Assembly: GCA_963755825.1 (NCBI GenBank)
Contig: CAVWLA010000003.1
Span: 1-64,000 of the forward strand
From: DATBQN01 sp963755825
GTDB taxonomy: Bacteria; Acidobacteriota; Thermoanaerobaculia; Multivoradales; UBA5704
Reading direction: 5' to 3'
DNA: 64,000 nucleotides
Positions 32,063 through 40,970 of the stretch are shown here, piece by piece. The notes beneath the pieces are model-generated. The model did no database searches. It had not been told where the DNA came from and saw nothing but the letters and a program-made list of their open reading frames with translations. The translations under genes and the position numbers were made by a program. The number at the start of each line of letters is the position of its first letter. Position 1 is the stretch's first letter.

Positions 32063-34350
32063 CGCCGCCGCCCTTTGGCGGCGCGCGGCCGCGCCGCGCC
32101 GCCGCCTCCCCGCGCCGGCCGGCTCGGTTTCGGCTGCGTCCGCTGCCGGCCCGCCCCTCCCGCCGGCGCCGCGGGCAGGTCGACGAGGGTGAAGTCGAGG
32201 CCGCGGTGGCGCAGGTCGACCCCCACCAGGTTCACCTCCACCTCGTCGGCGAGCTGGAAGACGCGGCCGGTGCGCTCCCCCACCAGGCGGTGCGCCTCGG
32301 CCTCGAAGAGGTAGTAGTCGTCGCCGAGGGTGCGGATCGGCACCAGGCCGTCGACGTAGACGCCGGTGAGCTGCACGAAGAGGCCGAACGGCTGCACGCC
32401 GGTGATGCGGCCCTTGAAGCGCTCCCCCACCCGGCCGGCCATGAAGCGCACCTTCTTCCACTGCACCAGATCGCGCTCGGAGCTCTCCGCGCGGCGCTCG
32501 GTGGCGCTGGCGTGATCGGCGACGGCGGCCAGGCGCGGCGCCAGCTCGCTCTCCTCCGCCTGCCGCCGCGCGGCGTCGGCGCCGAGGCGCAACAGCGCCT
32601 TCAGCTGGCGGTGGACGATGAGATCCGGGTAGCGGCGGATGGGCGAGGTGAAGTGCGCGTAGGTCGGCGAGGCGAGCGCGTAGTGGCCGCGGCACTCGGG
32701 GCTGTAGACCGCCCGCCGCTGGGTGCGCAGCACCAGGCTGGAGACGAAGTGCTCCTCGGGGCGGCCGCCGATGCGCGACATCACCTCCTGGAGGGCGCCC
32801 GGCGGCAGCTCGTCGAGGTCGCCGTAGAGGTGGAGCCCGACCGGCCGCAACAGCTCGTCGAGCTCCTCCAGGCGGTCGCGCGCCGGCGCGTCGTGCACCC
32901 GGTAGAGCGACGGCAGCGCCTGGCGGTCGAGCTCGAAGGCGACCGCCTCGTTCGCCGCGATCATGCACTCCTCGACGATGCGGTGGGCGACGTTCCTCTC
33001 CTCGGGGAAGATGCCGATCATGACGCCGTCCGAGTCGAGCGCCACGTCGCCCTCCGGCAGGTCGAAGTCGATCGAGCCGCGCACTCGGCGGGCGCGGTGG
33101 AGAACCTCCATCAGGTAGCGCAGCTCGGCGAGCGCCGGCAGCACGTCGCCGTACTCGGCGGCGTCCGCGGGCCGCGGCTCCTCGAGCACGCGGCGGACCT
33201 CGGTGTAGGTGAGGCGGCGGGCGCTCTGGATCACCGTCTCGGCGAAGCGGCGGCCGAGCACCAGGCCGTCGCGGCCGATGTCCAGGAAGGCCGAGAGGGT
33301 GAGCCGCGGCACGCCGGGGCGCAGCGAGCAGAGGCCGTTCGACAGCCGCTCCGGGATCATCGGGATCGCCCGCTCGGGGTAGTAGACGCTGGTGCCGCGG
33401 TGGTAGGCCTCGAGGTCGAGGACGCTCCCCTCGCGGACGTACTGGGCGACGTCGGCGATGTGGACCCCCAGCCGGAAGTCGCCGTAGGGGAGCCGCTCGA
33501 TCGACAGCGCGTCGTCGAAGTCGCGCGCCGTCTCGCCGTCGATGGTGACGACGACGGCGCCGCGCAGGTCCTCGCGGCCGGCCCAGTCGGCGGGCAGCGG
33601 GTTCTCCGGCAGCCCCTGGGCGAGCTGCTCCACCTCGGGCGGGAAGTGCTCCGGGATGCCGTGATGCCGGAGCACCACACCGACGTCCATCCCCGGCACC
33701 TCGGGGGCGCCGAGATCCTCGAGCAGCCGCCCCTGCGGCGGCCGCCCGGGGCCCGGACGCTCGACCGCGACGAGGGCGAAGTGGCCGGGCGGCAGGTGGT
33801 CGGCGCCGGTCACCTGCAGGTCCAGCGAGACCTTGGGGTCGAAGGGGACGAGCCAGCGGCGCCCCTGCTCGTCGCGCTCGACGGTGCCGACGAGGGTGGG
33901 GCGGCGTCGCGCCAGGATGCGCTCGACCGCCGCCTCCGGCAAATGCTCGCCGCGCGGCTTGCCGCGGCCCAGCGGCCGCACCAGCACGGTGTCGCCGTCG
34001 AGGGCGCCCTTGAGATAGCGGCGGGGGACGAAGAAGCCCGCCTCGCGGCTGAGGCCGGGGCGCAGCAGGCCGTCGCCGCTCTCCAGCCGCTCGATGCGGC
34101 CGGCGAGCCACGGGCTCGCCTCGACGACGAGCCACCGCCCGTCGATCTCGACCGCCTGCCCGGCGGAGGCGAGGCCAGCGAGGGCGCGATCGATCGCCGC
34201 GGGGGCGGCGGCGCTGGCGCCGGTACCGAGCTCGCGCACCAGGTCCGCGGTCGCCACGCCGGCGCTCCCCGCCTGCTGCAGGCGCACGAGCGCCCGCTTC
34301 CCGAGCAACACCTCGGCCCCGGGAAGGGCCATCAAACGCTCATTTGACAC
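32059..34350 (-). CDS. rnr: Ribonuclease R, 763 aa
   Basis: 3'-5' exoribonuclease. Order: N-terminal winged-helix region, cold-shock domains, RNB catalytic domain with DGETARDFDDALSIE (the metal-binding Asp cluster) at about residue 270, HFTSPIRRYPDLIVHRQL near 575, and an S1 domain (VGERFKGRITGVQPFGLFVQ) near 640, then a basic Gly/Arg tail. Start GTG 34350 or ATG 34332. The 5' end overlaps the -35 box of the divergent tRNA-Leu promoter, so the two may interfere. Its stop is coupled to der. Confidence 0.95.
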   Translation of the reverse strand: MSNERLMALPGAEVLLGKRALVRLQQAGSAGVATADLVRELGTGASAAAPAAIDRALAGLASAGQAVEIDGRWLVVEASPWLAGRIERLESGDGLLRPGLSREAGFFVPRRYLKGALDGDTVLVRPLGRGKPRGEHLPEAAVERILARRRPTLVGTVERDEQGRRWLVPFDPKVSLDLQVTGADHLPPGHFALVAVERPGPGRPPQGRLLEDLGAPEVPGMDVGVVLRHHGIPEHFPPEVEQLAQGLPENPLPADWAGREDLRGAVVVTIDGETARDFDDALSIERLPYGDFRLGVHIADVAQYVREGSVLDLEAYHRGTSVYYPERAIPMIPERLSNGLCSLRPGVPRLTLSAFLDIGRDGLVLGRRFAETVIQSARRLTYTEVRRVLEEPRPADAAEYGDVLPALAELRYLMEVLHRARRVRGSIDFDLPEGDVALDSDGVMIGIFPEERNVAHRIVEECMIAANEAVAFELDRQALPSLYRVHDAPARDRLEELDELLRPVGLHLYGDLDELPPGALQEVMSRIGGRPEEHFVSSLVLRTQRRAVYSPECRGHYALASPTYAHFTSPIRRYPDLIVHRQLKALLRLGADAARRQAEESELAPRLAAVADHASATERRAESSERDLVQWKKVRFMAGRVGERFKGRITGVQPFGLFVQLTGVYVDGLVPIRTLGDDYYLFEAEAHRLVGERTGRVFQLADEVEVNLVGVDLRHRGLDFTLVDLPAAPAGGAGRQRTQPKPSRPARGGGGAARPRAAKGRRR

Positions 34351-34372
34351 TCTGGGGGTCTCTCCCTAGAAT
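34344..34372 (+). promoter_or_regulatory. Near-consensus promoter of tRNA-Leu
   Basis: TTGACA (34344-34349), 17-bp spacer, TAGAAT (34367-34372), ten bases before the tRNA 5' end. It overlaps the first codon of the divergent rnr. Confidence 0.8.
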
Positions 34373-34381
34373 CAGCGCCGC

Positions 34382-34468
34382 GCGAAAGTGGCGGAATTGG
34401 TAGACGCGCAAGATTCAGGATCTTGTGGCCGCAAGGTCGTGGGGGTTCGAGTCCCCCCTTTCGCACCA
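34382..34468 (+). tRNA. tRNA-Leu (CAG)
   Basis: 87 nt including CCA. Acceptor GCGAAAG pairs with CTTTCGC, anticodon stem AAGAT/ATCTT with loop TCAGG giving CAG, a long variable arm (GTGGCCGCAAGGTCGT) typical of Leu, T-arm GGGGG-TTCGAGT-CCCCC. Confidence 0.96.
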
Positions 34469-34643
34469 TCCCTGCAGAACTCCTGAACCGCACGAACGAG
34501 CCAGAGCTTACACGAGGAACCGCCGATCGGCGGAGCGGCTGACGCTCCGCCGGCCGGCGGAGCCGGCGAGCGCCCGCTCGCCGCGCCTCACCTCGATGGC
34601 TTCCGCTCGCAGCACCGGCGAGCGCGGCGCGAGCGCGCCGCCG

Positions 34644-35636
34644 TCAGATCCGTGCCACCAGCCAGTACACCACCGCCGACACCGCCGCCGCGATCGGGAT
34701 GGTGAGCACCCAGGCCCAGACGATGCGGCCGGCGACGCCCCACTTGACGGCCGAGAGCCGGCGCGAGGCGCCGACGCCGACGATGGCGCCGGTGATGGTG
34801 TGCGTCGTCGACACCGGGATGCCGAAGAAGGTGGCGCCGAGGATGGTGATCGCCCCGGCGGTCTCGGCGCAGAAGCCGCCGAAGGGCTGCAGCTTGGTGA
34901 TCTTCGTCCCCATCGTCTTGACGATCCGCCAGCCGCCGAACATCGTCCCCAGGGCGATCGCCGCGTGGGAGAGGAGGATCACCCAGAGCGGCACCTTGAA
35001 GGCGTGGAGCTGGCCGGAGGAGACCAGCAGGCCGGTGATGATGCCCATGGTCTTCTGGGCGTCATTGCCGCCGTGCCCGAGGCTGTAGAGGCCCGCCGAG
35101 ACGAGCTGCAGCCGGCGGAACAGGCGGTCGAGGCGGGAGGGGTGCCAGCGGCGGAAGATCCAGGTGACGCCGATCATCAGGCCGAGGCCGAGGATCAGGC
35201 CGATGAGCGGTGCCAGCACGATGAAGGCGAGCGTCTTGATCCAGCCGGCGGGGACGATCGCCGAGAAGCCGGCCTTGGCGACCGCCGCTCCCGCGTAGCC
35301 GCCGATCAACGCGTGCGACGAGGAGACCGGCAGGCCGAAGTACCAGGTGACGAGGTTCCAGGTGATCGCCCCGAGGAGGCCGGCGAGGATCACCCGCGTG
35401 TTGACCACCGAGATGTCGATCATCCCGCTGCCGATCGTCTTCGCCACCTGGGTGCCGAGGAGGAAGGCGGCGACGAAATTGAAGAAGGCGGCCCAGAGCA
35501 CCGCCTGCTGCGGCGTCAGCACGCGCGTCGAGACGACCGTCGCGATCGAGTTCGCGGCGTCGTGGAAGCCGTTGAGGAAATCGAAGACGAGGGCGACGAA
35601 GATGATGCCGACGATGACGCCGAGACCGTGGGGCAT
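34644..35636 (-). CDS. pit: PiT-family inorganic phosphate transporter, 330 aa
   Basis: Integral membrane symporter for inorganic phosphate. Both halves of the duplicated PHO-4 fold are seen: FDFLNGFHDAANSIATVVST near the N-terminus and ALGTMFGGWRIVKTMGTKIT in the second half, plus GLPVSSSHALIGGYAG and GIPVSTTHTITGAIVG, the paired re-entrant motifs. About ten hydrophobic helices; no large cytoplasmic loop. The DUF47 gene lies 15 bp upstream on the same strand, the common partner arrangement. Confidence 0.94.
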   Translation of the reverse strand: MPHGLGVIVGIIFVALVFDFLNGFHDAANSIATVVSTRVLTPQQAVLWAAFFNFVAAFLLGTQVAKTIGSGMIDISVVNTRVILAGLLGAITWNLVTWYFGLPVSSSHALIGGYAGAAVAKAGFSAIVPAGWIKTLAFIVLAPLIGLILGLGLMIGVTWIFRRWHPSRLDRLFRRLQLVSAGLYSLGHGGNDAQKTMGIITGLLVSSGQLHAFKVPLWVILLSHAAIALGTMFGGWRIVKTMGTKITKLQPFGGFCAETAGAITILGATFFGIPVSTTHTITGAIVGVGASRRLSAVKWGVAGRIVWAWVLTIPIAAAVSAVVYWLVARI

Positions 35637-35651
35637 GGATCGTCGGGGGGC

Positions 35652-36302
35652 CTAGGAGTTCTTGACCACGACGTTGCCGACGACGTGCGTGTAGTCCTTG
35701 CACTGATCGCAGGCGTCCTCGAGCCCCTCGTAGACCTCTTTCCACTTGAGGACCTCGATGGGGTTGCGGCGGTTGTCCTTGAAGAGGTCGGCGATGACCG
35801 CCGCGTAGAGCTGATCGGCCTGGTTCTCGAAGTCGGAGATGCGCACCATCCCCTCGCGGATGCGGGTCTCGTTGCCGAGATCCCACACCAGGGAAGTGAT
35901 GGTGGCGATCTCCGCCACCATCTTGACGAGGATGTCGGCGAACTGCCGGAGCGCCTCCGGCGACTCCTCGAGCTCGAAGAGCACGAGGTCGTGCGCCACC
36001 GCCTCCAGGTAGTCGAGGATGTCGTCGAGGTCGGTGCCCAGCGAGCGGATGTCCTCGCGATCGAGCGGCGTGATGAAGGTCGAGTTCAGGGTGTCGAAAA
36101 TCTGCCGGGTGAGGCGGTCGCCCTCGTGCTCGACCTTCTTCAGCTCGACCCACATGACGCGGCGATCGGCGAGGCTGCGGCTCGCCGCGATGTCGGCGAA
36201 CAGGCGGGCGCCGCGCACCAGGTTCGCGCTGTCGAGATCGAGCAGCTCGTGGAAGCGCTCTTCCTTCGGCATCAACCACTTGAGGACGGCTGCCGCCTTC
36301 AT
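35652..36302 (-). CDS. DUF47 PhoU-like protein, 216 aa
   Basis: Helical PhoU-related protein that accompanies PiT transporters and is thought to modulate them. Recognised by VELKKVEHEGDRLTRQIFDT, TPLDREDIRSLGTDLDDILD and the C-terminal half (EGMVRISDFENQADQLYAAV, DACDQC). The E-x-E-x-D-x-x-T/D-type metal-binding pattern (KVEHEGD) is present. AAGGAGAG precedes the ATG. First gene of a two-gene unit with pit. Confidence 0.92.
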   Translation of the reverse strand: MKAAAVLKWLMPKEERFHELLDLDSANLVRGARLFADIAASRSLADRRVMWVELKKVEHEGDRLTRQIFDTLNSTFITPLDREDIRSLGTDLDDILDYLEAVAHDLVLFELEESPEALRQFADILVKMVAEIATITSLVWDLGNETRIREGMVRISDFENQADQLYAAVIADLFKDNRRNPIEVLKWKEVYEGLEDACDQCKDYTHVVGNVVVKNS

Positions 36303-36494
36303 GGACCGCTCTCTCCTTCCCGGTGTGAAAAACCGGTGACAGTCGTGTGACCGCGGATGGTAGCACCCTGGGATCGGCGGCGGGTTGAAACTCCCGCCCG
36401 TTCTCGGGCGTTGTGTAGAAGGACGGCATCACGGCCGAAGGCCATCGGCTCGCCCGCCGCCCGATCCGAACGACCGCCGCAGACGAGAGGGACC

Positions 36495-36884
36495 ATGCCG
36501 CAGGAGATCCGCCGCTCGACCGCCTGGGAGCACGCCCGCCGCCTGGTGGTAAGCGTCTACGGCGCCACCGCGCCCTGGGCCGCCGCGCCGCCCGAGGCGG
36601 TGCAGGCCCTCCGCCGCGCCTCGGTGAGCGCGGCGGTCTCCCTCCTCGAGGCGGGCGCGGAGCGCTCCCATCCGCGGGCCGCCCCTGCCTCCAGGAGGGA
36701 GACCGCCGCGCTCGAGGCCTCGCGGGCCGCCCTCCGCGAGGTCGCCCGCCAGGCCCGCCTCTGCCGCCTGGCCGGGCACCTCGCGGAGACCGCCGAGCGC
36801 GATCTGCTCGCCGAGCAGGCGGCCGCCGAGGCAGCCCTCTCCCACGAGGCAAATGCCGCCGCGGCCGCGGCGGCGGGCCGGTGA
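36495..36884 (+). CDS. Four-helix-bundle protein (23S-IVS/Avd-like), 129 aa
   Basis: Start at ATG 36495 with GAGAGGG upstream; the frame is open from 36357 but without signal. The pattern AWEHARRLVVSVYGATAP, AVQALRRASVSAAVSLLEAG, RRETAALEASRAALREVARQ follows the four-helix-bundle family found in 23S rRNA intervening sequences and as the Avd accessory protein of diversity-generating retroelements. The usual SIPSNIAEG is changed to SAAVSLLEAG. Its stop overlaps the methyltransferase start (GTGA). No reverse transcriptase or rRNA is present in the window. Role unknown. Confidence 0.7.
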   Translation: MPQEIRRSTAWEHARRLVVSVYGATAPWAAAPPEAVQALRRASVSAAVSLLEAGAERSHPRAAPASRRETAALEASRAALREVARQARLCRLAGHLAETAERDLLAEQAAAEAALSHEANAAAAAAAGR

Positions 36885-37633
36885 GCTTCGAGGACCACTT
36901 CTCCGGCCACGCGGCCGCCTATGCCGCCTACCGGCCCAGCTACCCGGCGGGCCTCCCCGCCTTCGTCGCCGGCCTGGTGATGCCGCCGGCGGACCACCGG
37001 CTGGCCTGGGACTGCGCCACCGGCAACGGCCAGGCGGCTCACGGCATCGTCGAGCACTTCGCGCGGGTGATCGCGACCGACGCCTCGCCGCAGCAGATCG
37101 CCCAGGCGGTCCCCCACCCGCGGATCGAGTACCGGGTGGCGGCCGCCGAGAGCTCCGGCCTCGACGCCGCCTCGATCGACCTGGTGACCGTCGGCCAGGC
37201 GCTCCACTGGTTCGACTTCGACCGCTTCTTCGCCGAGGTGCGCCGGGTGCTCGCCCCGGGCGGCGCCCTCGCGGCGTGGACCTACGACTACGCGCGGATC
37301 GCGCCCGAGGTCGACCGCCTCGTCGACCACCTTGCGCACGACGTCGTCGGCCCCTACTGGCCGCCGGGCCGGCGCTGGGTCGACGAGCGCTACCGGACGA
37401 TCCCCTTTCCCTTCGAGGAGATCCCCTCGCCGGTCTTCGAGCTCCACGAGCGCTGGCCGCTGGCGCCGTTCGTCGGCTACCTGCGCACCTGGTCGGCGGT
37501 CGCGCGCTACCGGCAGGCGACGGGCGTCGACCCGGTGGCACGCCTGCTCCCCGAGCTCACCGCCGCCTGGGGCGACCCGGCGGCGCGGCGCGACATCCGC
37601 TGGCCGATCTTCCTCCGCGCCGGCCGGCCGTAG
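36881..37633 (+). CDS. Class I SAM-dependent methyltransferase, 250 aa
   Basis: Methyltransferase 11-like. MSFEDHFSGHAAAYAAYRPS is the usual opening; motif I is AWDCATGNGQAAHGI, motif II VIATDASPQQIAQA, motif IV LVTVGQALHWFDFDRFFAEV, then RRVLAPGGALAAWTY. Starts with GTG inside the previous gene's stop, so the pair is coupled. Substrate unknown; yeast trans-aconitate methyltransferase-like proteins share this layout. Confidence 0.88.
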   Translation: MSFEDHFSGHAAAYAAYRPSYPAGLPAFVAGLVMPPADHRLAWDCATGNGQAAHGIVEHFARVIATDASPQQIAQAVPHPRIEYRVAAAESSGLDAASIDLVTVGQALHWFDFDRFFAEVRRVLAPGGALAAWTYDYARIAPEVDRLVDHLAHDVVGPYWPPGRRWVDERYRTIPFPFEEIPSPVFELHERWPLAPFVGYLRTWSAVARYRQATGVDPVARLLPELTAAWGDPAARRDIRWPIFLRAGRP

Positions 37634-37720
37634 TCGCGGCCGTTCGGCTATCCTTCCGCCTGCGGGCGGCGCCGCTCCCCTCGGGAGATCGGCCGCCGCC
37701 GCGCACCCTGCGGAGGAACG

Positions 37721-39793
37721 ATGACCCGCCGAAACCTCGCATCTCGCGCGATTCGCCTCGCCCTCGCTGTTGTTCTCGCTCTCGCGGCCGCCGGCGCGCT
37801 CGCTGCGCAGACGGCGCCGCCGGCGGCGGACCCGCAGCCGGCGCTCGACCTGACGTCGATGGACCGCAGCGTCGACCCCTGCACCGACTTCTACGCCTAC
37901 TCCTGCGGCGGCTGGATCAAGAAGAACCCGGTGCCGCCCGATCGCTCGAGCTGGAGCACCTACGGCAAGATGCAGGAGGAGACCAACGCGACGCTGCGCC
38001 AGCTCCTCGAGCAGGCGGCGGCGAACCCCGGCGACGACGCCGACAAGCGCAAGGTCGGCGACTTCTACGCCGCCTGCATGGACGAGGCGGCGGTCGCCGC
38101 CAAGGGCGCCCAACCGCTCGCCGCCGGCTTCGCCCGCATCGCCGCCCTCGACTCCAAGGCCGGGCTCGCCGAGCTCGTCGCCGAGCTGCAGGCCGGCGAC
38201 GACCCGGGGCGCGGCGCCGGCGGTCTGCTCTTCGCCTTCGGCTCGGCGGAGGACCTCCGCGACGCCACGCGCGTCGTCGCCAACGCCGATCAGGGCGGCC
38301 TCGGCCTCCCCGACCGCGACTACTACCTCGCCGCCGGCGACAAGGCGGCGCTCCGCCAGGCCTATGTCGCTCACGTCGCCCGCATGCTCGAGCTCGCCGG
38401 CGACCCGGCCGACCGCGCCGCGGCCGAGGCGAAGGAGGTGATGGCCATCGAGACGGCGCTCGCCAAGGCCTCGCTCACCCGCGTCGAGCGGCGCGACCCC
38501 AAGCGGCTCGACCATACGATGACCCGCGCCCAGCTCGCGGCGCTCGCCCCCGCCTTCGCCTGGGACCGCTACTTCGCCAAGGTGGGCCTCGCCGACCTCG
38601 CCTCGCTCAACGTCACCGCGCCAGACTTCTTCAGGGGCCTGAGCGCCGCCATCGAGACGACGCCGCTCGGCGCCTGGAAGAGCTACCTGCGCTGGCACCT
38701 GGTGCACGGCCAGGCGAACTACCTGTCGCCGCCCTTCGTTCTCGCCAGCTTCGACTTCTACGGCAAGCGCCTGACCGGCGCCCAGGAGCTCCGCCCGCGC
38801 TGGCGCCGCTGTGTCTCCCTGACCGATCGCGATCTCGGCGAGGCGCTCGGCAAGATCTACGTCGAGGCCCACTTCAGCCCCGAGTCGAAGGCGCGGACGG
38901 TCGCCATGGTGCAGCTGATCGAGGCCGCCATGGGCCAGCGCATCCGCGAGGCCGACTGGATGTCGCTCGCCACCAAGAAGGGCGCCCTCGAGAAGCTCGC
39001 CGCCGTCGCCAACAAGATCGGCTACCCGGACCGCTGGCGCGACTACGGCGCCCTGCGGGTGGCGCGCGACGACTTCGCGGGCAACGCCGTGCGCGCCATC
39101 GCCTTCGAGCGCCATCGCCAGCTGGCGAAGATCGGCAGGCCGGTCGACCGCGGCGAATGGCAGATGACGCCGCCCACCGTCAACGCCGCCTACGATCCGC
39201 AGCTCAACGACGTCAACTTCCCCGCCGGCGTGCTGCAGCCGCCGGCCTTCGACCTGCTCTCCGACGACGCCCCGAACTACGGCGACACCGGCGGCACCAT
39301 CGGCCACGAGCTCACCCACGGCTTCGACGACGAGGGACGCCAGTTCGACGCCCACGGCAACCTCCACGACTGGTGGACGCCGGCGGACGCCAAGCGCTAC
39401 GTCGAGCGCGCCGCCTGCATCTCGGACCAGTACTCCAGCTACACCGTCATCGACTCGGTCCACGTCAACGGCAAGCTGACCCTGGGCGAGGACGTCGCCG
39501 ACCTGGGCGGCCTCATCCTCGCCCACATCGCCTGGCGCGAGGCGACCAAGGCGGCGGACTTGAAGCCGATCGACGGCCTCACACCGGAGCAGCGCTTCTT
39601 CGTCGGCTACGGGCAGAGCTGGTGCAGCAACGAGCGCGCCGAGGAGAAGCGCCTGCGGGCGACGGTCGACCCCCACTCGCCGGAGAAGTACCGCACCAAC
39701 GGCGTCGTCTCCAACCTGCCCGAGTTCGCCGCCGCGTTCCGCTGCCCGGCGGGCTCGCCGATGGTGAACGCCAAGGTGTGCAGGGTCTGGTAG
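37721..39793 (+). CDS. M13-family zinc metallopeptidase (PepO/neprilysin-like), 690 aa
   Basis: Exported endopeptidase: signal peptide LALAVVLALAAAGALAAQ, then SVDPCTDFYAYSCGGW (M13 N-domain). Catalytic domain: PTVNAAYDPQLNDVNFPAGV, GGTIGHELTHGFDDEGRQFD with HExxH, and LGEDVADLGGL carrying the third zinc ligand Glu and Asp. Ends CRVW, the conserved C-x-x-W. Full family length. Located in the periplasm or extracellularly. A partial dispersed repeat lies directly after the stop. Confidence 0.95.
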   Translation: MTRRNLASRAIRLALAVVLALAAAGALAAQTAPPAADPQPALDLTSMDRSVDPCTDFYAYSCGGWIKKNPVPPDRSSWSTYGKMQEETNATLRQLLEQAAANPGDDADKRKVGDFYAACMDEAAVAAKGAQPLAAGFARIAALDSKAGLAELVAELQAGDDPGRGAGGLLFAFGSAEDLRDATRVVANADQGGLGLPDRDYYLAAGDKAALRQAYVAHVARMLELAGDPADRAAAEAKEVMAIETALAKASLTRVERRDPKRLDHTMTRAQLAALAPAFAWDRYFAKVGLADLASLNVTAPDFFRGLSAAIETTPLGAWKSYLRWHLVHGQANYLSPPFVLASFDFYGKRLTGAQELRPRWRRCVSLTDRDLGEALGKIYVEAHFSPESKARTVAMVQLIEAAMGQRIREADWMSLATKKGALEKLAAVANKIGYPDRWRDYGALRVARDDFAGNAVRAIAFERHRQLAKIGRPVDRGEWQMTPPTVNAAYDPQLNDVNFPAGVLQPPAFDLLSDDAPNYGDTGGTIGHELTHGFDDEGRQFDAHGNLHDWWTPADAKRYVERAACISDQYSSYTVIDSVHVNGKLTLGEDVADLGGLILAHIAWREATKAADLKPIDGLTPEQRFFVGYGQSWCSNERAEEKRLRATVDPHSPEKYRTNGVVSNLPEFAAAFRCPAGSPMVNAKVCRVW

Positions 39794-39794
39794 G

Positions 39795-39824
39795 GCGGCC
39801 GTCCTCGGAACCAGGCTGACCCCA
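39795..39824. repeat. Partial copy of the dispersed palindromic element
   Basis: Starts two bases after the M13 peptidase stop. The block CCGTCCTCGGAACC is identical to the element at 57366-57456 and, inverted, to the one at 47553-47653; only one end is present. Confidence 0.65.
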
Positions 39825-39990
39825 TGACCGTCTTCGGGGCTAACTAGGCGCGGAATCAGCCGATTTCGCCCTTTTGCCCCGGCTTTGGTCTACCATAGCC
39901 GGCAGGAAAAACCAGGAGATGCCGGGTGACCGGCCGTCCGGCACAGGGAGCGGCGCTTCCGGCGGGGCGGCTCGCCGCCGGCACCCGACC

Positions 39991-40824
39991 ATGATCACGG
40001 CGATCCTCAGCAGGAAAGGCGGCGTCGGCAAGACGACGTCCGCGGTCAACCTGGCGGCGGCTCTCGCGGCCCTGGGCAGGCGGGTGCTGCTCGTCGACCT
40101 CGACGCCCAGGCCTCGGCCTCGCTGTCGCTGGGGGTCGCCCGCGGCGACCTCGCCCCGTCATCCGCCGACGTTCTGCTCTCCGGGATGCCGGCGCGCGAC
40201 GCCGTCCGCCCCACCACCGTCCCCGGCCTCGACCTCATCACCGCCTCGGTCGACCTCTCGAACGTCGACGTCGAGCTCGGCATCCTCCGCCGGCGGGAGA
40301 CCCGCCTCAAGGCCTGTCTCGCTCCCCTCGTCGACGCCTACGACTTCATCTTCCTCGACTGCCCGTCGTCGCTCTCCCTGCTGCCGGTCAACGCGCTGGT
40401 CGCCGCCGACGACTACATCGTGCCCGCGGTGCCGCAGTTCCTCGCCATCGCCGGGGTCAAGAACCTCATCGGCGCCGCCGAGCGGCTCTCCTGGGACGCG
40501 GCGCATCGCATCCGCCTCCTCGGCGTCCTCCTCACCATGGTGGACTACCGCACCAAGGCGACGCGGACCAACGTCGACCTCCTCCGCGCCGAGTTCGGCA
40601 GCCTCGTCTTCGCCATCGAGATCCGCGTCAACACCCGCCTCGCCGAGGCGCCCGGCTGCGGGCAGACCATCTTCCAGCACGACCCCTCGGCATCCGGCGC
40701 CATCGCCTACCGCCTCCTCGCCGAGGAGTTCCTCCTCCGCCAGGACTCCGCCGGCCGCTGCGTCGAGCAGCCGGGCCCCGGCGCGGTCATGCCGCGGCGA
40801 GCCGTCGCCGCCGGCGCCGACTGA
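39991..40824 (+). CDS. ParA/Soj-family ATPase, no ParB partner, 277 aa
   Basis: Deviant Walker A SRKGGVGKTTSAVNLA at the N-terminus, Walker A' LLVDLDAQASAS, Walker B DFIFLDCPSSL, and the Soj-type C-terminus (NTRLAEAPGCGQTIFQHDP). Start at ATG 39991 immediately before ITAILSRKGG; an in-frame ATG at 39874 would add a Gly/Arg-rich tail and is less likely. No ParB or ParB-like gene is adjacent, unlike chromosomal parAB. A phased repeat array begins 146 bp downstream. Could serve in positioning of a protein complex or in partition of the array DNA. Confidence 0.88.
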   Translation: MITAILSRKGGVGKTTSAVNLAAALAALGRRVLLVDLDAQASASLSLGVARGDLAPSSADVLLSGMPARDAVRPTTVPGLDLITASVDLSNVDVELGILRRRETRLKACLAPLVDAYDFIFLDCPSSLSLLPVNALVAADDYIVPAVPQFLAIAGVKNLIGAAERLSWDAAHRIRLLGVLLTMVDYRTKATRTNVDLLRAEFGSLVFAIEIRVNTRLAEAPGCGQTIFQHDPSASGAIAYRLLAEEFLLRQDSAGRCVEQPGPGAVMPRRAVAAGAD

Positions 40825-40970
40825 CGTCGCGCTGCTCGGCATCGCCGGCAAGTCTGCAATCCGGTCCGCGGCTGGCCTCGCGGCGGCCAAATCGTCGACG
40901 TAGGCGATCGAATGGCATCCCGGCGCGCGCGCCCGGGAAGCCGCGGCGGCGAGGCGGACGCGAAGGCCGA

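Noticed and set aside
30623..34135. 1170-codon minus-strand frame covering der and most of rnr
   Set aside because: Only its last 479 codons are Der; the rest is rnr read in the wrong frame.
36495..36884. Avd protein of a diversity-generating retroelement
   Set aside because: No reverse transcriptase, template repeat or variable repeat nearby; only the helical-bundle family resemblance remains.
36557..39676. 1039-codon minus-strand frame opposite the methyltransferase and M13 peptidase
   Set aside because: Shadow of well-supported plus-strand genes; composition low-complexity, no recognisable motif.
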